This document shows positions 8,085 through 15,821 of a stretch of DNA of 64,000 nucleotides, one piece after another. The DNA is from DATKWD01 sp963704815. GTDB taxonomy: Bacteria; Actinomycetota; Acidimicrobiia; Acidimicrobiales; Salinilacustritrichaceae. The stretch covers positions 1,364,001 through 1,428,000 of the forward strand of contig CAVPHU010000001.1 of NCBI GenBank assembly GCA_963704815.1, given 5' to 3'. A program made the position numbers and the translations under genes. The first letter of the stretch is position 1. Every line of letters begins with the position of its first letter. The notes under the pieces are model-generated. The model was not told the origin of the DNA. It did no database searches and saw only the letters and a program-made list of their open reading frames with translations.

Positions 8085-9313
8085 CACCCGGGCAAGCGTA
8101 GGGGGATGATCGACACGTCGTCGCCCTCGCTGACCGATGCGTCGGGCTCGAGCACCACCAGCGCGTTGGCGCTCGCCATGGCCTCGAGTTGATGCGAGCC
8201 CTGCCGGCCGTCGGCCCGGATCTCGATGCGGCCGTCGACGACGGCCGCCCGGACCCTGAGGAAATGGGTCTTGCCGTCGTCCCTCCGGTCGAAGTCGTGC
8301 ATCGCCGTCGCGGCGAGGCGCGGGCGGTCGAGCACCGTGTGACCAGCCATCTTGCGGAGTCCGGGGCGAGCGAACAGCTCGAAGGACACCATCGAGCTCA
8401 CGGGGTTCCCGGGCAAGCCGAACACCGGGACGCCGCCCACCGTGCCGAACGCGAGTGGCTTGGCCGGCTTGATGGCGACCTGCATCCACTGCATGTCACC
8501 GATCGAGTCGAGCACCGACTTCACGTAGTCGAAGTCACCCATGCTGACGCCACCGCTGGTGACCAGCGCATCGCACTCGAACACGCCCGCCTCGAGCGCC
8601 GCCGCGATGGCGGCCTCGTCGTCGCGGACCAGCCCCAGGTCGACCGCCTCGCACCCGCTCTCGGCCACCAGCGTCAGCAGCGTGCGTCGGTTCGAGTCGC
8701 GGATCTGGCCCGGGGCGAGCGACCCGCCGTCGTCGACCAACTCGTCACCGGTCGAGATCACCCCCACCCGAGGTCGCTTCACGACTTCGACCACCGCGAC
8801 GCCGATGCTGCACAGCACACCGAGGTGCCCTGCGGTCAACACCGCGCCGGGCTCGAACACCACCGATCCCGCTTGGAGGTCGTCGCCGGCACGACGGACG
8901 TGGTTGCCGGGCTCGACCTCCACGTCGACCTCGACCTCGCGGCGGTCAGGATCGACCGTCGTCCGTTCGACCATGACGACGGCGTCTGCGCCCGGAGGCA
9001 TCGGTGCCCCGGTCATGATCCGTATCGCCTCGCCCTGCTCGACGGCGGTGGACGGCGCAGCACCGGCGGCCAGATCGCCGACGATCCTCAGTCGGCGCGG
9101 CGCGCCGACGGTGTCGGCGGCGCGGACGGCGAAGCCGTCCATCGCGGTGTTGTCGAACGGGGGCACCGTCTCATCGCTCACCACGCGCTGGGCGAGCACG
9201 GCACCGGCGGCGTCGGCCACCGCCACGGCGATCGACGGGCCGACGTCACAGCCCTCGAGCACGACGGTTCGAGCGGCGGCGAACGAGATCATCGTCGCAG
9301 AATGTACCGGCAC
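8081..9313 (-). CDS. moeA: Molybdopterin molybdenumtransferase MoeA
   Basis: Inserts molybdate into adenylated molybdopterin in the last step of cofactor synthesis. Family markers: VPPFDNTAMDGFAV near residue 50, IMTGAPMPPGADAVV, GVISTGDEL, TSGGVSMGDFDYV and FGLPGNPVSSMVSFELF. Length 410 is typical. ATG at 9292 (MISFAAARTVV) is an alternative start that leaves more room for the divergent tetR promoter. First gene of the moeA-moaA-moaC run; the 5' region is shared with the TetR gene and its tandem repeat. Confidence 0.94.
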   Translation of the reverse strand: MPVHSATMISFAAARTVVLEGCDVGPSIAVAVADAAGAVLAQRVVSDETVPPFDNTAMDGFAVRAADTVGAPRRLRIVGDLAAGAAPSTAVEQGEAIRIMTGAPMPPGADAVVMVERTTVDPDRREVEVDVEVEPGNHVRRAGDDLQAGSVVFEPGAVLTAGHLGVLCSIGVAVVEVVKRPRVGVISTGDELVDDGGSLAPGQIRDSNRRTLLTLVAESGCEAVDLGLVRDDEAAIAAALEAGVFECDALVTSGGVSMGDFDYVKSVLDSIGDMQWMQVAIKPAKPLAFGTVGGVPVFGLPGNPVSSMVSFELFARPGLRKMAGHTVLDRPRLAATAMHDFDRRDDGKTHFLRVRAAVVDGRIEIRADGRQGSHQLEAMASANALVVLEPDASVSEGDDVSIIPLRLPGW

Positions 9314-9330
9314 GGCCCCGCCGAGCCCCT

Positions 9331-9370
9331 TGACATGATTCGTGCCATCATGACATTGTTCGTGCCATGA
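9331..9370 (+). promoter_or_regulatory. Tandem 20-bp repeat at the tetR start, putative operator
   Basis: Two adjacent 20-base units (9331-9350 and 9351-9370) share TGACA, TTCGTGCCAT and differ at only four or five positions. A TTGACA -35-like hexamer overlaps the first unit (9330-9335), and the second unit ends in the tetR start codon. Inside lies an imperfect inverted repeat CATGACA-N7-TGCCATG. The position fits autoregulation by the TetR protein and possibly control of the divergent moeA gene. The transcript could be nearly leaderless. Confidence 0.55.
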
Positions 9371-9942
9371 CGGACCTGCGGGCCACCCACCGGGCCAGCA
9401 CCGAGCGAACGATCCTCGACGCCGTCCACCGGGTCCTGGTCGACGAGCATCCGACCTCGCTGTCGATGCCGCAGGTCGCCGAGGCCGCCGGTGTCAGCCT
9501 CCGCACGCTCTACCGCTACTTCCCGTCCAAGGCCGACCTGGTCGATGCGGCCAGTCGGTCCTACGAGGTCGACGTCAGCAGCCAGGTCACCCCGCCCACC
9601 GATCTCGACGGCCTCGAGCGCTACCTGATGGTGATGTGGGCGACCTTCGACGACTCGCTGCCGGCCGTGCTGGCCCAACACACCACCCCTGCCGGCCGCG
9701 AGCTCCGCCAGCGTCGGCTGCCCCGATCGCGAGCCCATCTCGCGTCGGTCCTGGCCGACGCCGCGCCCCACCTCGACGACGCCGACCAGGCACGCCTCGT
9801 CGACACGGTGGTGTGGATGACCAGTTCGTCGAGCTACCTCGAGCTGACCCGCCACCTCGGACACACCTCCGCCGAAGCGGCCGCGCTGGTCACTCGCGCC
9901 GTCCGAGCCCTGATCGCCGATGTGAACGGAGCCCACCCATGA
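9367..9942 (+). CDS. TetR family transcriptional regulator
   Basis: A 191-residue regulator. The N-terminal 50 residues form the TetR helix-turn-helix (AVHRVLVDEH... MPQVAEAAGVSLRTLYRYFPSKADLV), the pattern being very typical. The C-terminal ligand domain does not identify the effector. The start codon sits in a tandem 20-bp repeat that is a likely operator. Its stop overlaps the start of the next gene (ATGA), so the regulator and the PEP-domain protein form one unit; the partner is the likely regulatory target. Confidence 0.9.
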   Translation: MTDLRATHRASTERTILDAVHRVLVDEHPTSLSMPQVAEAAGVSLRTLYRYFPSKADLVDAASRSYEVDVSSQVTPPTDLDGLERYLMVMWATFDDSLPAVLAQHTTPAGRELRQRRLPRSRAHLASVLADAAPHLDDADQARLVDTVVWMTSSSSYLELTRHLGHTSAEAAALVTRAVRALIADVNGAHP

Positions 9943-11576
9943 CCAACGACGAATGGCCCCGGCCCGGTCCGGGAACGTGGACCCTCGACCGCTCCCACGT
10001 CGGCACCCCCGGCCCGATCGTGCGCGACCTCTTCACCCAGGGGATGGACACGGGATTCGCCGAAGGCGCCGAGCTGTTCGGGGCACCCATCAAAGGGATG
10101 CACCTGCGCTGGGTCAACGGCCGCTTCTACCGCCGCATCGTCCCGCTGATGGGAGCGAGCCGCGACCTGCCGATGCCACCGAAACCGTTGCTGTGGCTCG
10201 CGACCCGACTCCACCCCGAGTTCCGCCGGCGGGAGAAGCGGGCCGCCGACGTGTTCGAGCATCAGCGTTGGACCGAGGAGTCGGACCGTTGGCGTGAGGA
10301 CTGGTGCCCGCGCACGACCCGAGAGAACGAGCGCCTCACCGACGTCGACGCCGACTCGCTCCCCGACCACGCACTCGCCGCCCACTTGAACGACGTCCAC
10401 GACCATCTCGCCCGAAGCATCACCCTCCACTTCCGCCTCAGCGTCTCCTCCATGGGTCCGATGGGGCTCCTCATGGTCCGCCTGAGCGAGTGGGGTCTCG
10501 ACCCATCCGAGGTCTTCGGCGCCCTCGTCCACGCCTCACCGGCGACCCGATCGGCGGTCGCGGCCACCCGGAGGATCGCCGATGCGCTCCGTCAGCAGGG
10601 CGTCGACCCGGCGACGATCACCCGTCTCGACGACATCGAGGCGGCCGGCGGGCAGGCGGCCGAACTCCTTGCCGACTACCTGCGAAGCCACGGATGGCGG
10701 CTGACAACCGGCTACGACCTCGAGGCGCGGCTGTTGTGCGAGGTTCCCGCCATCACCGTGAACGCCATCCGCAGCGCCACCGACGCCGAGGACTCCGAGC
10801 GCGCCGACACCGCCCTGGCCGACCTCCGCGACCGGATTCCCGCAGGTCACCTCGACGAGTTCGACGAACTCGTCGAGGCCGCCCGAGCGTGCTACGGGCT
10901 TCGCGACGAGAACGGGCCGATCACCTACGAGTGGCCGGCCGGCCTGCTCCGGAGAGGCCTCCTGATCGCCGGTGACCGGTTGTGCGAAGCAGGTCGAATG
11001 GCCGACCCGGCCCAGGTCTTCGAACTGACGATCTCGGAGGTCACGTCGCTGCTCCTCGGCTCGTCGGCGCCGACGATCGCCGCCATCGAGACACGGGCGG
11101 CCGAACGTCGGCGATGGGCGACGCTCGATCCGCCCGACCAGCTCGGGCCCGACGAGGTGCTCCCACCGGTGTCGATCATGCCGCCGAACTTGGGACGGCT
11201 GACCGAGGTGATCACCACCGTGATGCCGGCGCTCGAGGCCGACACCGGGCGCGCCCCGCTCCACGGTCTCGGCGTCGGTGACCGGCCATATCGAGGAACG
11301 GCGCGGGTCGTGTCGGCCGCCGAGGACGCGTTCGCGGCCATGGAACCCGGCGACGTCCTCGTCGCCCCGTTCACGTCACCGACCTACAACGCCGTCCTCG
11401 CCATGGCCGGAGCCGTGGTGACCGAGGAGGGCGGCCTGCTCTGTCATGCCGCGGTGATCGCACGCGAACTCGACATCGCGGGCGTCATCGGCGTCGCCGG
11501 TGTCACGAGCCTGGTCCGCGACGGCGCAACGGTCGACGTCGACCCGATCGCCGGCCGCGTCACCATGGTCGACTGA
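9939..11576 (+). CDS. PEP-utilising enzyme mobile-domain protein
   Basis: A 545-residue protein. The last 95 residues are the swivelling phosphohistidine domain of PEP-utilising enzymes, with the histidine in EGGLLCHAAVIARE and the downstream DIAGVIGV segment. The N-terminal 440 residues are helical and carry no visible ATP-grasp (PPDK-type) motifs, so this is not a complete rifampin phosphotransferase or PEP synthase; it resembles the middle substrate region plus His domain of such enzymes. A separate ATP-grasp partner would be needed for phosphotransfer; none is seen nearby. The start overlaps tetR by four bases, suggesting inducible expression. Whether it is a phosphocarrier or an inactive derivative is unknown. 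Confidence 0.75.
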   Translation: MTNDEWPRPGPGTWTLDRSHVGTPGPIVRDLFTQGMDTGFAEGAELFGAPIKGMHLRWVNGRFYRRIVPLMGASRDLPMPPKPLLWLATRLHPEFRRREKRAADVFEHQRWTEESDRWREDWCPRTTRENERLTDVDADSLPDHALAAHLNDVHDHLARSITLHFRLSVSSMGPMGLLMVRLSEWGLDPSEVFGALVHASPATRSAVAATRRIADALRQQGVDPATITRLDDIEAAGGQAAELLADYLRSHGWRLTTGYDLEARLLCEVPAITVNAIRSATDAEDSERADTALADLRDRIPAGHLDEFDELVEAARACYGLRDENGPITYEWPAGLLRRGLLIAGDRLCEAGRMADPAQVFELTISEVTSLLLGSSAPTIAAIETRAAERRRWATLDPPDQLGPDEVLPPVSIMPPNLGRLTEVITTVMPALEADTGRAPLHGLGVGDRPYRGTARVVSAAEDAFAAMEPGDVLVAPFTSPTYNAVLAMAGAVVTEEGGLLCHAAVIARELDIAGVIGVAGVTSLVRDGATVDVDPIAGRVTMVD

Positions 11577-11598
11577 GCGACCCCGACCGCCGGGCGGG

Positions 11599-12478
11599 TC
11601 AGTCCATGTCGGCGACGAACTCGCGGAGGAACGCGGCGGAACTCCGGGCCGAGATCCTCACGCAGGCAGGCGAGCTCGACGGTCGCCCGGAGGTAGTCGA
11701 GCTTCTTGCCGATGTCGTAGCGGCCGTCGGTGAACGTGAAGCCGTAGACCGCCTGGTCCTTCATCAGCAGGGCGATGGCGTCGGTGAGCTGGATCTCGCC
11801 ACCCACCCCTGGTTCGGTGGCGTCGATGGCATCGAAGATCTCGGGGGTGAAGACGTAGCGACCCATGACCGCCAGGTTCGACGGGGCGACCTCGGGCGCA
11901 GGCTTCTCGACGATGTCGAGAATGCGGACGAGGGTGTCCTGGATGCGCTCGGGCGTCGCGCAGCCGTACGACGAGATCTCCGCCTTGGCCACCTCGCGGA
12001 GTGCCACCACCGAGCGTCCGTACTGTGCGTAGGTCTCCATCATCCCGGTGAGGACGGCCGCGTCGTCGACCATGATGTCGTCACCGAGCATCACGGCGAA
12101 CGGATGGTCTCCGACGTGCTTGCGGGCGACCGAGACCGCATGTCCCAGACCCAACGCCTCCCCCTGCCGGACGTAGTGGATGTCGGCGAGCTCGGCGATG
12201 GCCTTCACCTCGGCGAGCATCTCGGCCTTCCCGCTCTCGGCCAACTGGGCCTCGAGTTCGAAGCTGCGGTCGAAGTGGTCTTCGAGGCTGCGCTTGCCGC
12301 GCCCGGTGATGACGAGGATGTCGTCGATGCCGGCCTGGACCGCTTCCTCGATGACGTACTGGATCGCCGGCTTGTCGACGACGGGCAGCATCTCCTTGGG
12401 TTGCGCCTTGGTGGCGGGGAGGAATCGGGTTCCCAAGCCGGCGGCGGGGATCACAGCAGTACGGACGGCGGCGCTCAT
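11599..12478 (-). CDS. galU: UTP-glucose-1-phosphate uridylyltransferase (one-base frameshift near the end)
   Basis: Makes UDP-glucose for envelope polysaccharides and glycolipids. Markers: AVIPAAGLGTRFLPATKAQPKEMLPVVDKP at the N-terminus (nucleotide loop; shown in pieces AVIPAAGLGTRFLPATK and PKEMLPV), VMLGDD, VEKPAPEVAPSN, GEIQLTDA. As given, the frame leaves the family after GPEFR and runs about 50 residues into the antisense of the previous gene. Removing one base near 11635 restores EFRAFLREFVADMD and a stop at 11599, giving a normal 292 residues. The shift lies in a CCGCCGCG stretch and is probably a sequence error. Lies 34 bases after plsY. Confidence 0.88.
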
Positions 12479-12512
12479 CGTCCGAGGATACGGCGCGAGG
12501 CGCGCAGGGACG

Positions 12513-13136
12513 TCACGACTCGATGTGAGGCTCGTCGCGTTCGAGCAGTCGACGGATGTTCGAACGGTGACGAACGATGACCAGGCTGCCGATGAAGGCG
12601 GTCAGCACGACCTCGACAGCCGGACGCCCGGCGATGGCAGCGCCGACGGGCCACAGCACCGAGATGGTGATCGACGCGATCGAGGCCCGACCGGTGATCT
12701 TCGCCGTCACGACGAACACGACGGCGAGCGCGGCGGCCACCACCGGCATCACGACCAGTCCCACGCCTGCTGCCGTGGCGACACCCTTGCCACCTCGGAA
12801 CCGCCGCTGCACCGGGAACACGTGGCCGACCACGGCTGCCGCACCCATGGCCAGCCCGAGCGTCGATCCGTCGAGCACCAGGCCGGCGGCCGCGGGAACG
12901 GCTCCCTTGAGCAGATCGACGACGAGCACCATCGCTCCGGCCCGACGGCCGCCGGTGCGATACATGTTCGTCGCACCGGGGTTCCCTGAACCACTGGCGG
13001 TCGGGTCGATTCCCCGGCGGGCCCCGATGACGATGGCGGTCGGCAGGGTGCCCAGGGCGTAGGCCAGCAGGAGGGCGACTGCGACCATCGCCGACATCGT
13101 AGGAGGCGCAGACATCCGGCTATGATTGGCACTCAA
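12513..13136 (-). CDS. plsY: Acyl-phosphate:glycerol-3-phosphate acyltransferase PlsY
   Basis: Integral membrane enzyme that starts phospholipid synthesis by acylating glycerol-3-phosphate from acyl-phosphate. The three loop motifs are present: GSGNPGATNMYR, FPVQRRFRGGKGVATAAG and the C-terminal RHRSNIRRLL. Five hydrophobic segments are visible. The first Met (13136) lies within the CIRCE element of the divergent fmdB gene, so one of the internal Met codons (13115, 13097 or 13088) is the likelier start. Upstream of galU on the same strand. Confidence 0.9.
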   Translation of the reverse strand: MSANHSRMSAPPTMSAMVAVALLLAYALGTLPTAIVIGARRGIDPTASGSGNPGATNMYRTGGRRAGAMVLVVDLLKGAVPAAAGLVLDGSTLGLAMGAAAVVGHVFPVQRRFRGGKGVATAAGVGLVVMPVVAAALAVVFVVTAKITGRASIASITISVLWPVGAAIAGRPAVEVVLTAFIGSLVIVRHRSNIRRLLERDEPHIES

Positions 13137-13152
13137 CGTCTGCGAGTGCCAA
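13126..13152 (+). promoter_or_regulatory. CIRCE-like operator (HrcA) with -10 box upstream of fmdB
   Basis: TTGGCACTC-N9-GAGTGCCAA is a perfect nine-base inverted repeat with the exact nine-base spacer of CIRCE, the operator bound by the heat-shock repressor HrcA; the GC-rich arm matches the actinobacterial variant. A perfect -10-like TATGAT (13121-13126) abuts its left arm, so a bound repressor would cover the transcription start. The next gene on the + strand, fmdB, starts at 13163. Confidence 0.75.
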
Positions 13153-13162
13153 GAGAACCGAC

Positions 13163-13504
13163 ATGCCGACCTATGAGTACAAGTGCAAGGACTGCGACGA
13201 GGGATTCGAGGTGGTGCAGGCGTTCACCGACGACGCCTTGACCGAGTGTCCCAGCTGTCACGGCGACCTCAAGAAGGTCTTCGGGTCGATCGGGATCAGC
13301 TTCAAGGGCAGTGGCTTCTACAAGAACGATGCACGGCCGGGCTCGAAGTCGTCACCGGCTTCGACCGAGTCGTCCACCTCGTCGGGCGATTCCGGTTCCT
13401 CGACCGATTCGTCCACCTCCTCGGCCGACACGTCGGGCTCCAAGAGCGAGTCCACGCCGAAGTCGTCCACCCCTGCGAAGAAGAGCGAGAAGAGCACCGC
13501 TTGA
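13163..13504 (+). CDS. FmdB family zinc-ribbon protein
   Basis: A 113-residue protein with the FmdB zinc ribbon at the N-terminus: MPTYEYKC, then C8/C11 and C29/C32 as two CxxC knuckles, followed by KKVFGSIGISFKGSGFYKND. The second half is a low-complexity Ser/Thr/Asp/Lys tail, a common actinobacterial form. The family is often called a regulator but its role is not established. A CIRCE element sits immediately upstream, which would make it heat-shock controlled. The stop overlaps the TTG start of mtnP (TTGA). Confidence 0.88.
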   Translation: MPTYEYKCKDCDEGFEVVQAFTDDALTECPSCHGDLKKVFGSIGISFKGSGFYKNDARPGSKSSPASTESSTSSGDSGSSTDSSTSSADTSGSKSESTPKSSTPAKKSEKSTA

Positions 13505-14274
13505 GCCTCGAGGGCGCCGAGATCGGCGTGTTCGGCGGGTCGGGGTTCTACGAGTTCCTCGACGACGCCGCCGAGGTCCGCCTCGACACGCCGTACGGCG
13601 CACCGTCGGCTCCGGCCGTCATCGGCACGGTCGGTGACCGCAGGGTGGCGTTCATCCCCCGGCACGGCGTCGATCACGAGTATCCGCCGCACGCCATCCC
13701 GGCCCGGGCGAACCTGTGGGCCATGCGTGAGTTCGGGGTCCGGGCCATCTTCGGGCCATCGGCCTCGGGGTCCCTCCACCCCGACTTCGCGCCCGGTGAC
13801 TTCGTGGTCTGTGACCAACTCATCGACCAGACCTCCGGGCGGCCCGACACGTTCTGGGACGTCGGCGGAGCGATCGACCACATCAGCCTCGCCGACCCCT
13901 ACGACCCCACGCTGCGAGCCATCGCCGTCGAGGCCTGCCGCACCGAAGCGGTCACGGTCCACGACGGTGGCACCGTGGTCGTGATCAACGGGCCCCGCTT
14001 CGCGACGAGGGCGGAGTCCCGCTTGTACCGGCAGATGGGGGCGACGGTGATCAACATGACGCAGTACCCCGAGGTCGCCCTGGCAGCCGAGGCTCGAATC
14101 CCGTATGCCAACATCGCACTCATCACCGACTACGACTCGGGTCTGGACGACGAGCCCGATCTTCCGCCGGTCACCCAGGAAGAGGTCTTCGCCTTCTTCC
14201 AGTCGAACGTCGCCAAGGTGCGCGGCGTGTTGTTCCGAGCGATCGAGCACCTCCCCCAGGAGCTGCTCGAGTAA
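13501..14274 (+). CDS. mtnP: S-methyl-5'-thioadenosine phosphorylase
   Basis: Cleaves methylthioadenosine to adenine and methylthioribose-1-phosphate in methionine salvage. Residues: GVFGGSGFYEF (phosphate loop), PRHGVDHEYPPHAIPARANLWA, GPRFATRAESRLYRQMGATVINMTQYPEVALAAEA (given in part: INMTQYPEV purine/ribose site), and DYDSGLDDEP. The start is the TTG at 13501 overlapping the fmdB stop; no ATG exists before the conserved GVFGGSG. Length 257, normal for PNP family 2. Distinguishing it from a general purine phosphorylase rests on INMTQYPE and is good but not final. Confidence 0.9.
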   Translation: MSLEGAEIGVFGGSGFYEFLDDAAEVRLDTPYGAPSAPAVIGTVGDRRVAFIPRHGVDHEYPPHAIPARANLWAMREFGVRAIFGPSASGSLHPDFAPGDFVVCDQLIDQTSGRPDTFWDVGGAIDHISLADPYDPTLRAIAVEACRTEAVTVHDGGTVVVINGPRFATRAESRLYRQMGATVINMTQYPEVALAAEARIPYANIALITDYDSGLDDEPDLPPVTQEEVFAFFQSNVAKVRGVLFRAIEHLPQELLE

Positions 14275-14290
14275 CCTCGAGGCCACTTCC

Positions 14291-14313
14291 CCTCGACACT
14301 GTCGAAGTCGAGG
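14291..14313 (+). other. 7-bp hairpin between mtnP and the SAF gene
   Basis: CCTCGAC and GTCGAGG pair around a nine-base loop in the 48-base gap. There is no T-run after it, so it is more likely an mRNA structure than an intrinsic terminator. Confidence 0.3.
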
Positions 14314-14322
14314 AGGTCGCCG

Positions 14323-14949
14323 GTGCGACCACTCTCCCGCCCACGCCCTCGCGGACGGCCGACGCGACGGCTGCCCTCGCGCACCACCTTGCTCGCTACG
14401 GCCGCGGCGCTCGCCACCTTCGTCTTCGTCCAATCGGTGACCACGGCGACCGATCGGGCTCGCACGCGTTGGGGAGACGCCACCGAAGCCCTCGTCGCCA
14501 CGGCCGATCTTCCGCCCGGACATCGGGTCGGCCCGGACGACCTGACCCGCGTCGAGGTTCCCCGCACCCTGGTTCCTGCGGGTGCCGTCGGCGCCGATCC
14601 CACCGGTCGAACGATCAGGACGAAGGTGACGGCCGGCGAGATCCTCCTCGAACACCGGTTGTCGGGCCCCGGGGCGGACGGTCTCGCCGCCCTGCTCGAC
14701 ACCGGGCAACGGGGCATGGCCGTCCCCCGGTCGGGAGCCGACCTTGCCCTTGCCCCCGGCGACCAGGTCGACGTCCTGGCCACCCTCGACGCCACGGCCG
14801 GGGGCGACCCCACGGTCGTGCTGGTCGAACGGGCGACGGTCATCGCCGCCGACGCCGAGACCGTCACCCTCGCCGTCGGGGTCGAAGACGCTCGGACGCT
14901 GACCCACGCGCTGGTGACCGCGACGGTCACCCTCGTGTTGGTCGGTTGA
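14323..14949 (+). CDS. SAF domain protein (CpaB/RcpC-like)
   Basis: A 208-residue protein with a GTG start, a basic N-terminus, one membrane helix (LLATAAALATFVFVQSV, about residues 23-40) and then the SAF/CpaB pattern: LVATADLPPGHRVGPDDLTRV and KVTAGEILLEHRL, followed by a beta-rich domain (GQRGMAVPRSG, GDQVDVLATLD). CpaB-type proteins belong to Flp pilus assembly, but no pilus genes are nearby; in actinobacteria such solitary SAF proteins often lie beside fmdB, as here. The function is unknown. Confidence 0.75.
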   Translation: MRPLSRPRPRGRPTRRLPSRTTLLATAAALATFVFVQSVTTATDRARTRWGDATEALVATADLPPGHRVGPDDLTRVEVPRTLVPAGAVGADPTGRTIRTKVTAGEILLEHRLSGPGADGLAALLDTGQRGMAVPRSGADLALAPGDQVDVLATLDATAGGDPTVVLVERATVIAADAETVTLAVGVEDARTLTHALVTATVTLVLVG

Positions 14950-15802
14950 TCAGCGAGCCGTCGTGATCAGGATCAGCAACACGCTCACCCCGACCACGAC
15001 CCGGTAGATCACGAACGGGGTGAACGTGTGGGTCTGCACGAATCTGAGCGTGCCCCACACGGCGACATACCCCGTGACCGCCGCCGACAGCATGCCGGCC
15101 ACGAAGGCGCCCCGCGCATCGGTCGGGATGCCGTCGCCGGCGACCACGTCGAGTCCCTTGTAGAGCCCGGCGCCCGCGATGATGGGCAGGCTCATGAGAA
15201 ACGAGAGTCGGGCCGCCGCCTCACGACGGAACCCGAGCCAACGGCTCACCGTGATGGTCACTCCCGAACGTGAGACACCCGGTTGCAGCGACAGGGCCTG
15301 CCCGACCCCCATGGCCAGCGCGTCGCGAAGGGAGAACTCGTCGATCGTCCGATCACCACCGAGACGGTCGGCCCACAACAGCACGAACCCGAAGACGATG
15401 AGCATCACCGCGACGAGCCAGATCTCGTCGTCGAGGTTCTCGATCACACCGTCGAAGGCGACACCAGTGAGTCCTGCGGGGATGGCCGACGCGGCGAGGA
15501 GCCAGCCGATCCGGGCGTCGGTCGACGCGCGCCGCCCACCCGGCGGAGCGATTGCTCGGGGCGAGGAAGGCCAGCCCGGCGCGGCCGTACTTGAGGAAGT
15601 CGCCGCGAAAGTAGGCCAGGGCGCCGGCGAGCGTGCCGAGGTGCAGCGCCACGTCGAAGGCCTTGGCCAGACTGTCGTTGCCGTCGAAGTCGTCCCAGCC
15701 GAACAACCACGGCACGAGTGCGAGGTGGCCCGAACTCGAGATCGGCAGGAACTCCGAGAGTCCCTGCGTGATGCCGAGGACGATGGCGTGGAGGATGGAC
15801 AT
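14950..15802 (-). CDS. uppP: Undecaprenyl-diphosphatase UppP/BacA (one-base frameshift)
   Basis: Membrane enzyme that recycles the undecaprenyl carrier for cell-wall synthesis. The first frame (from 15802) gives VLGITQGLSEFLPISSSGHL, the signature with the catalytic Glu, and continues to FLAPSNRSAG. The second frame takes up with STDARIGWLLAASAIPAG and holds the other signature, QPGVSRSGVTI, and the last four helices. Removing one base between 15525 and 15550 joins them into 283 residues, the usual length. UppP is generally important for growth, so a sequence error is more likely than a broken gene. Divergent or convergent neighbours do not overlap. Confidence 0.88.
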
Positions 15803-15821
15803 GACGTGAAGATGATGCCGC

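Noticed and set aside
11444..12478. Programmed frameshift or a genuine 344-residue GalU with a novel C-terminal extension
   Set aside because: The extension is antisense to the neighbouring gene and the normal C-terminus is restored by removing one base, as in many other genes here.
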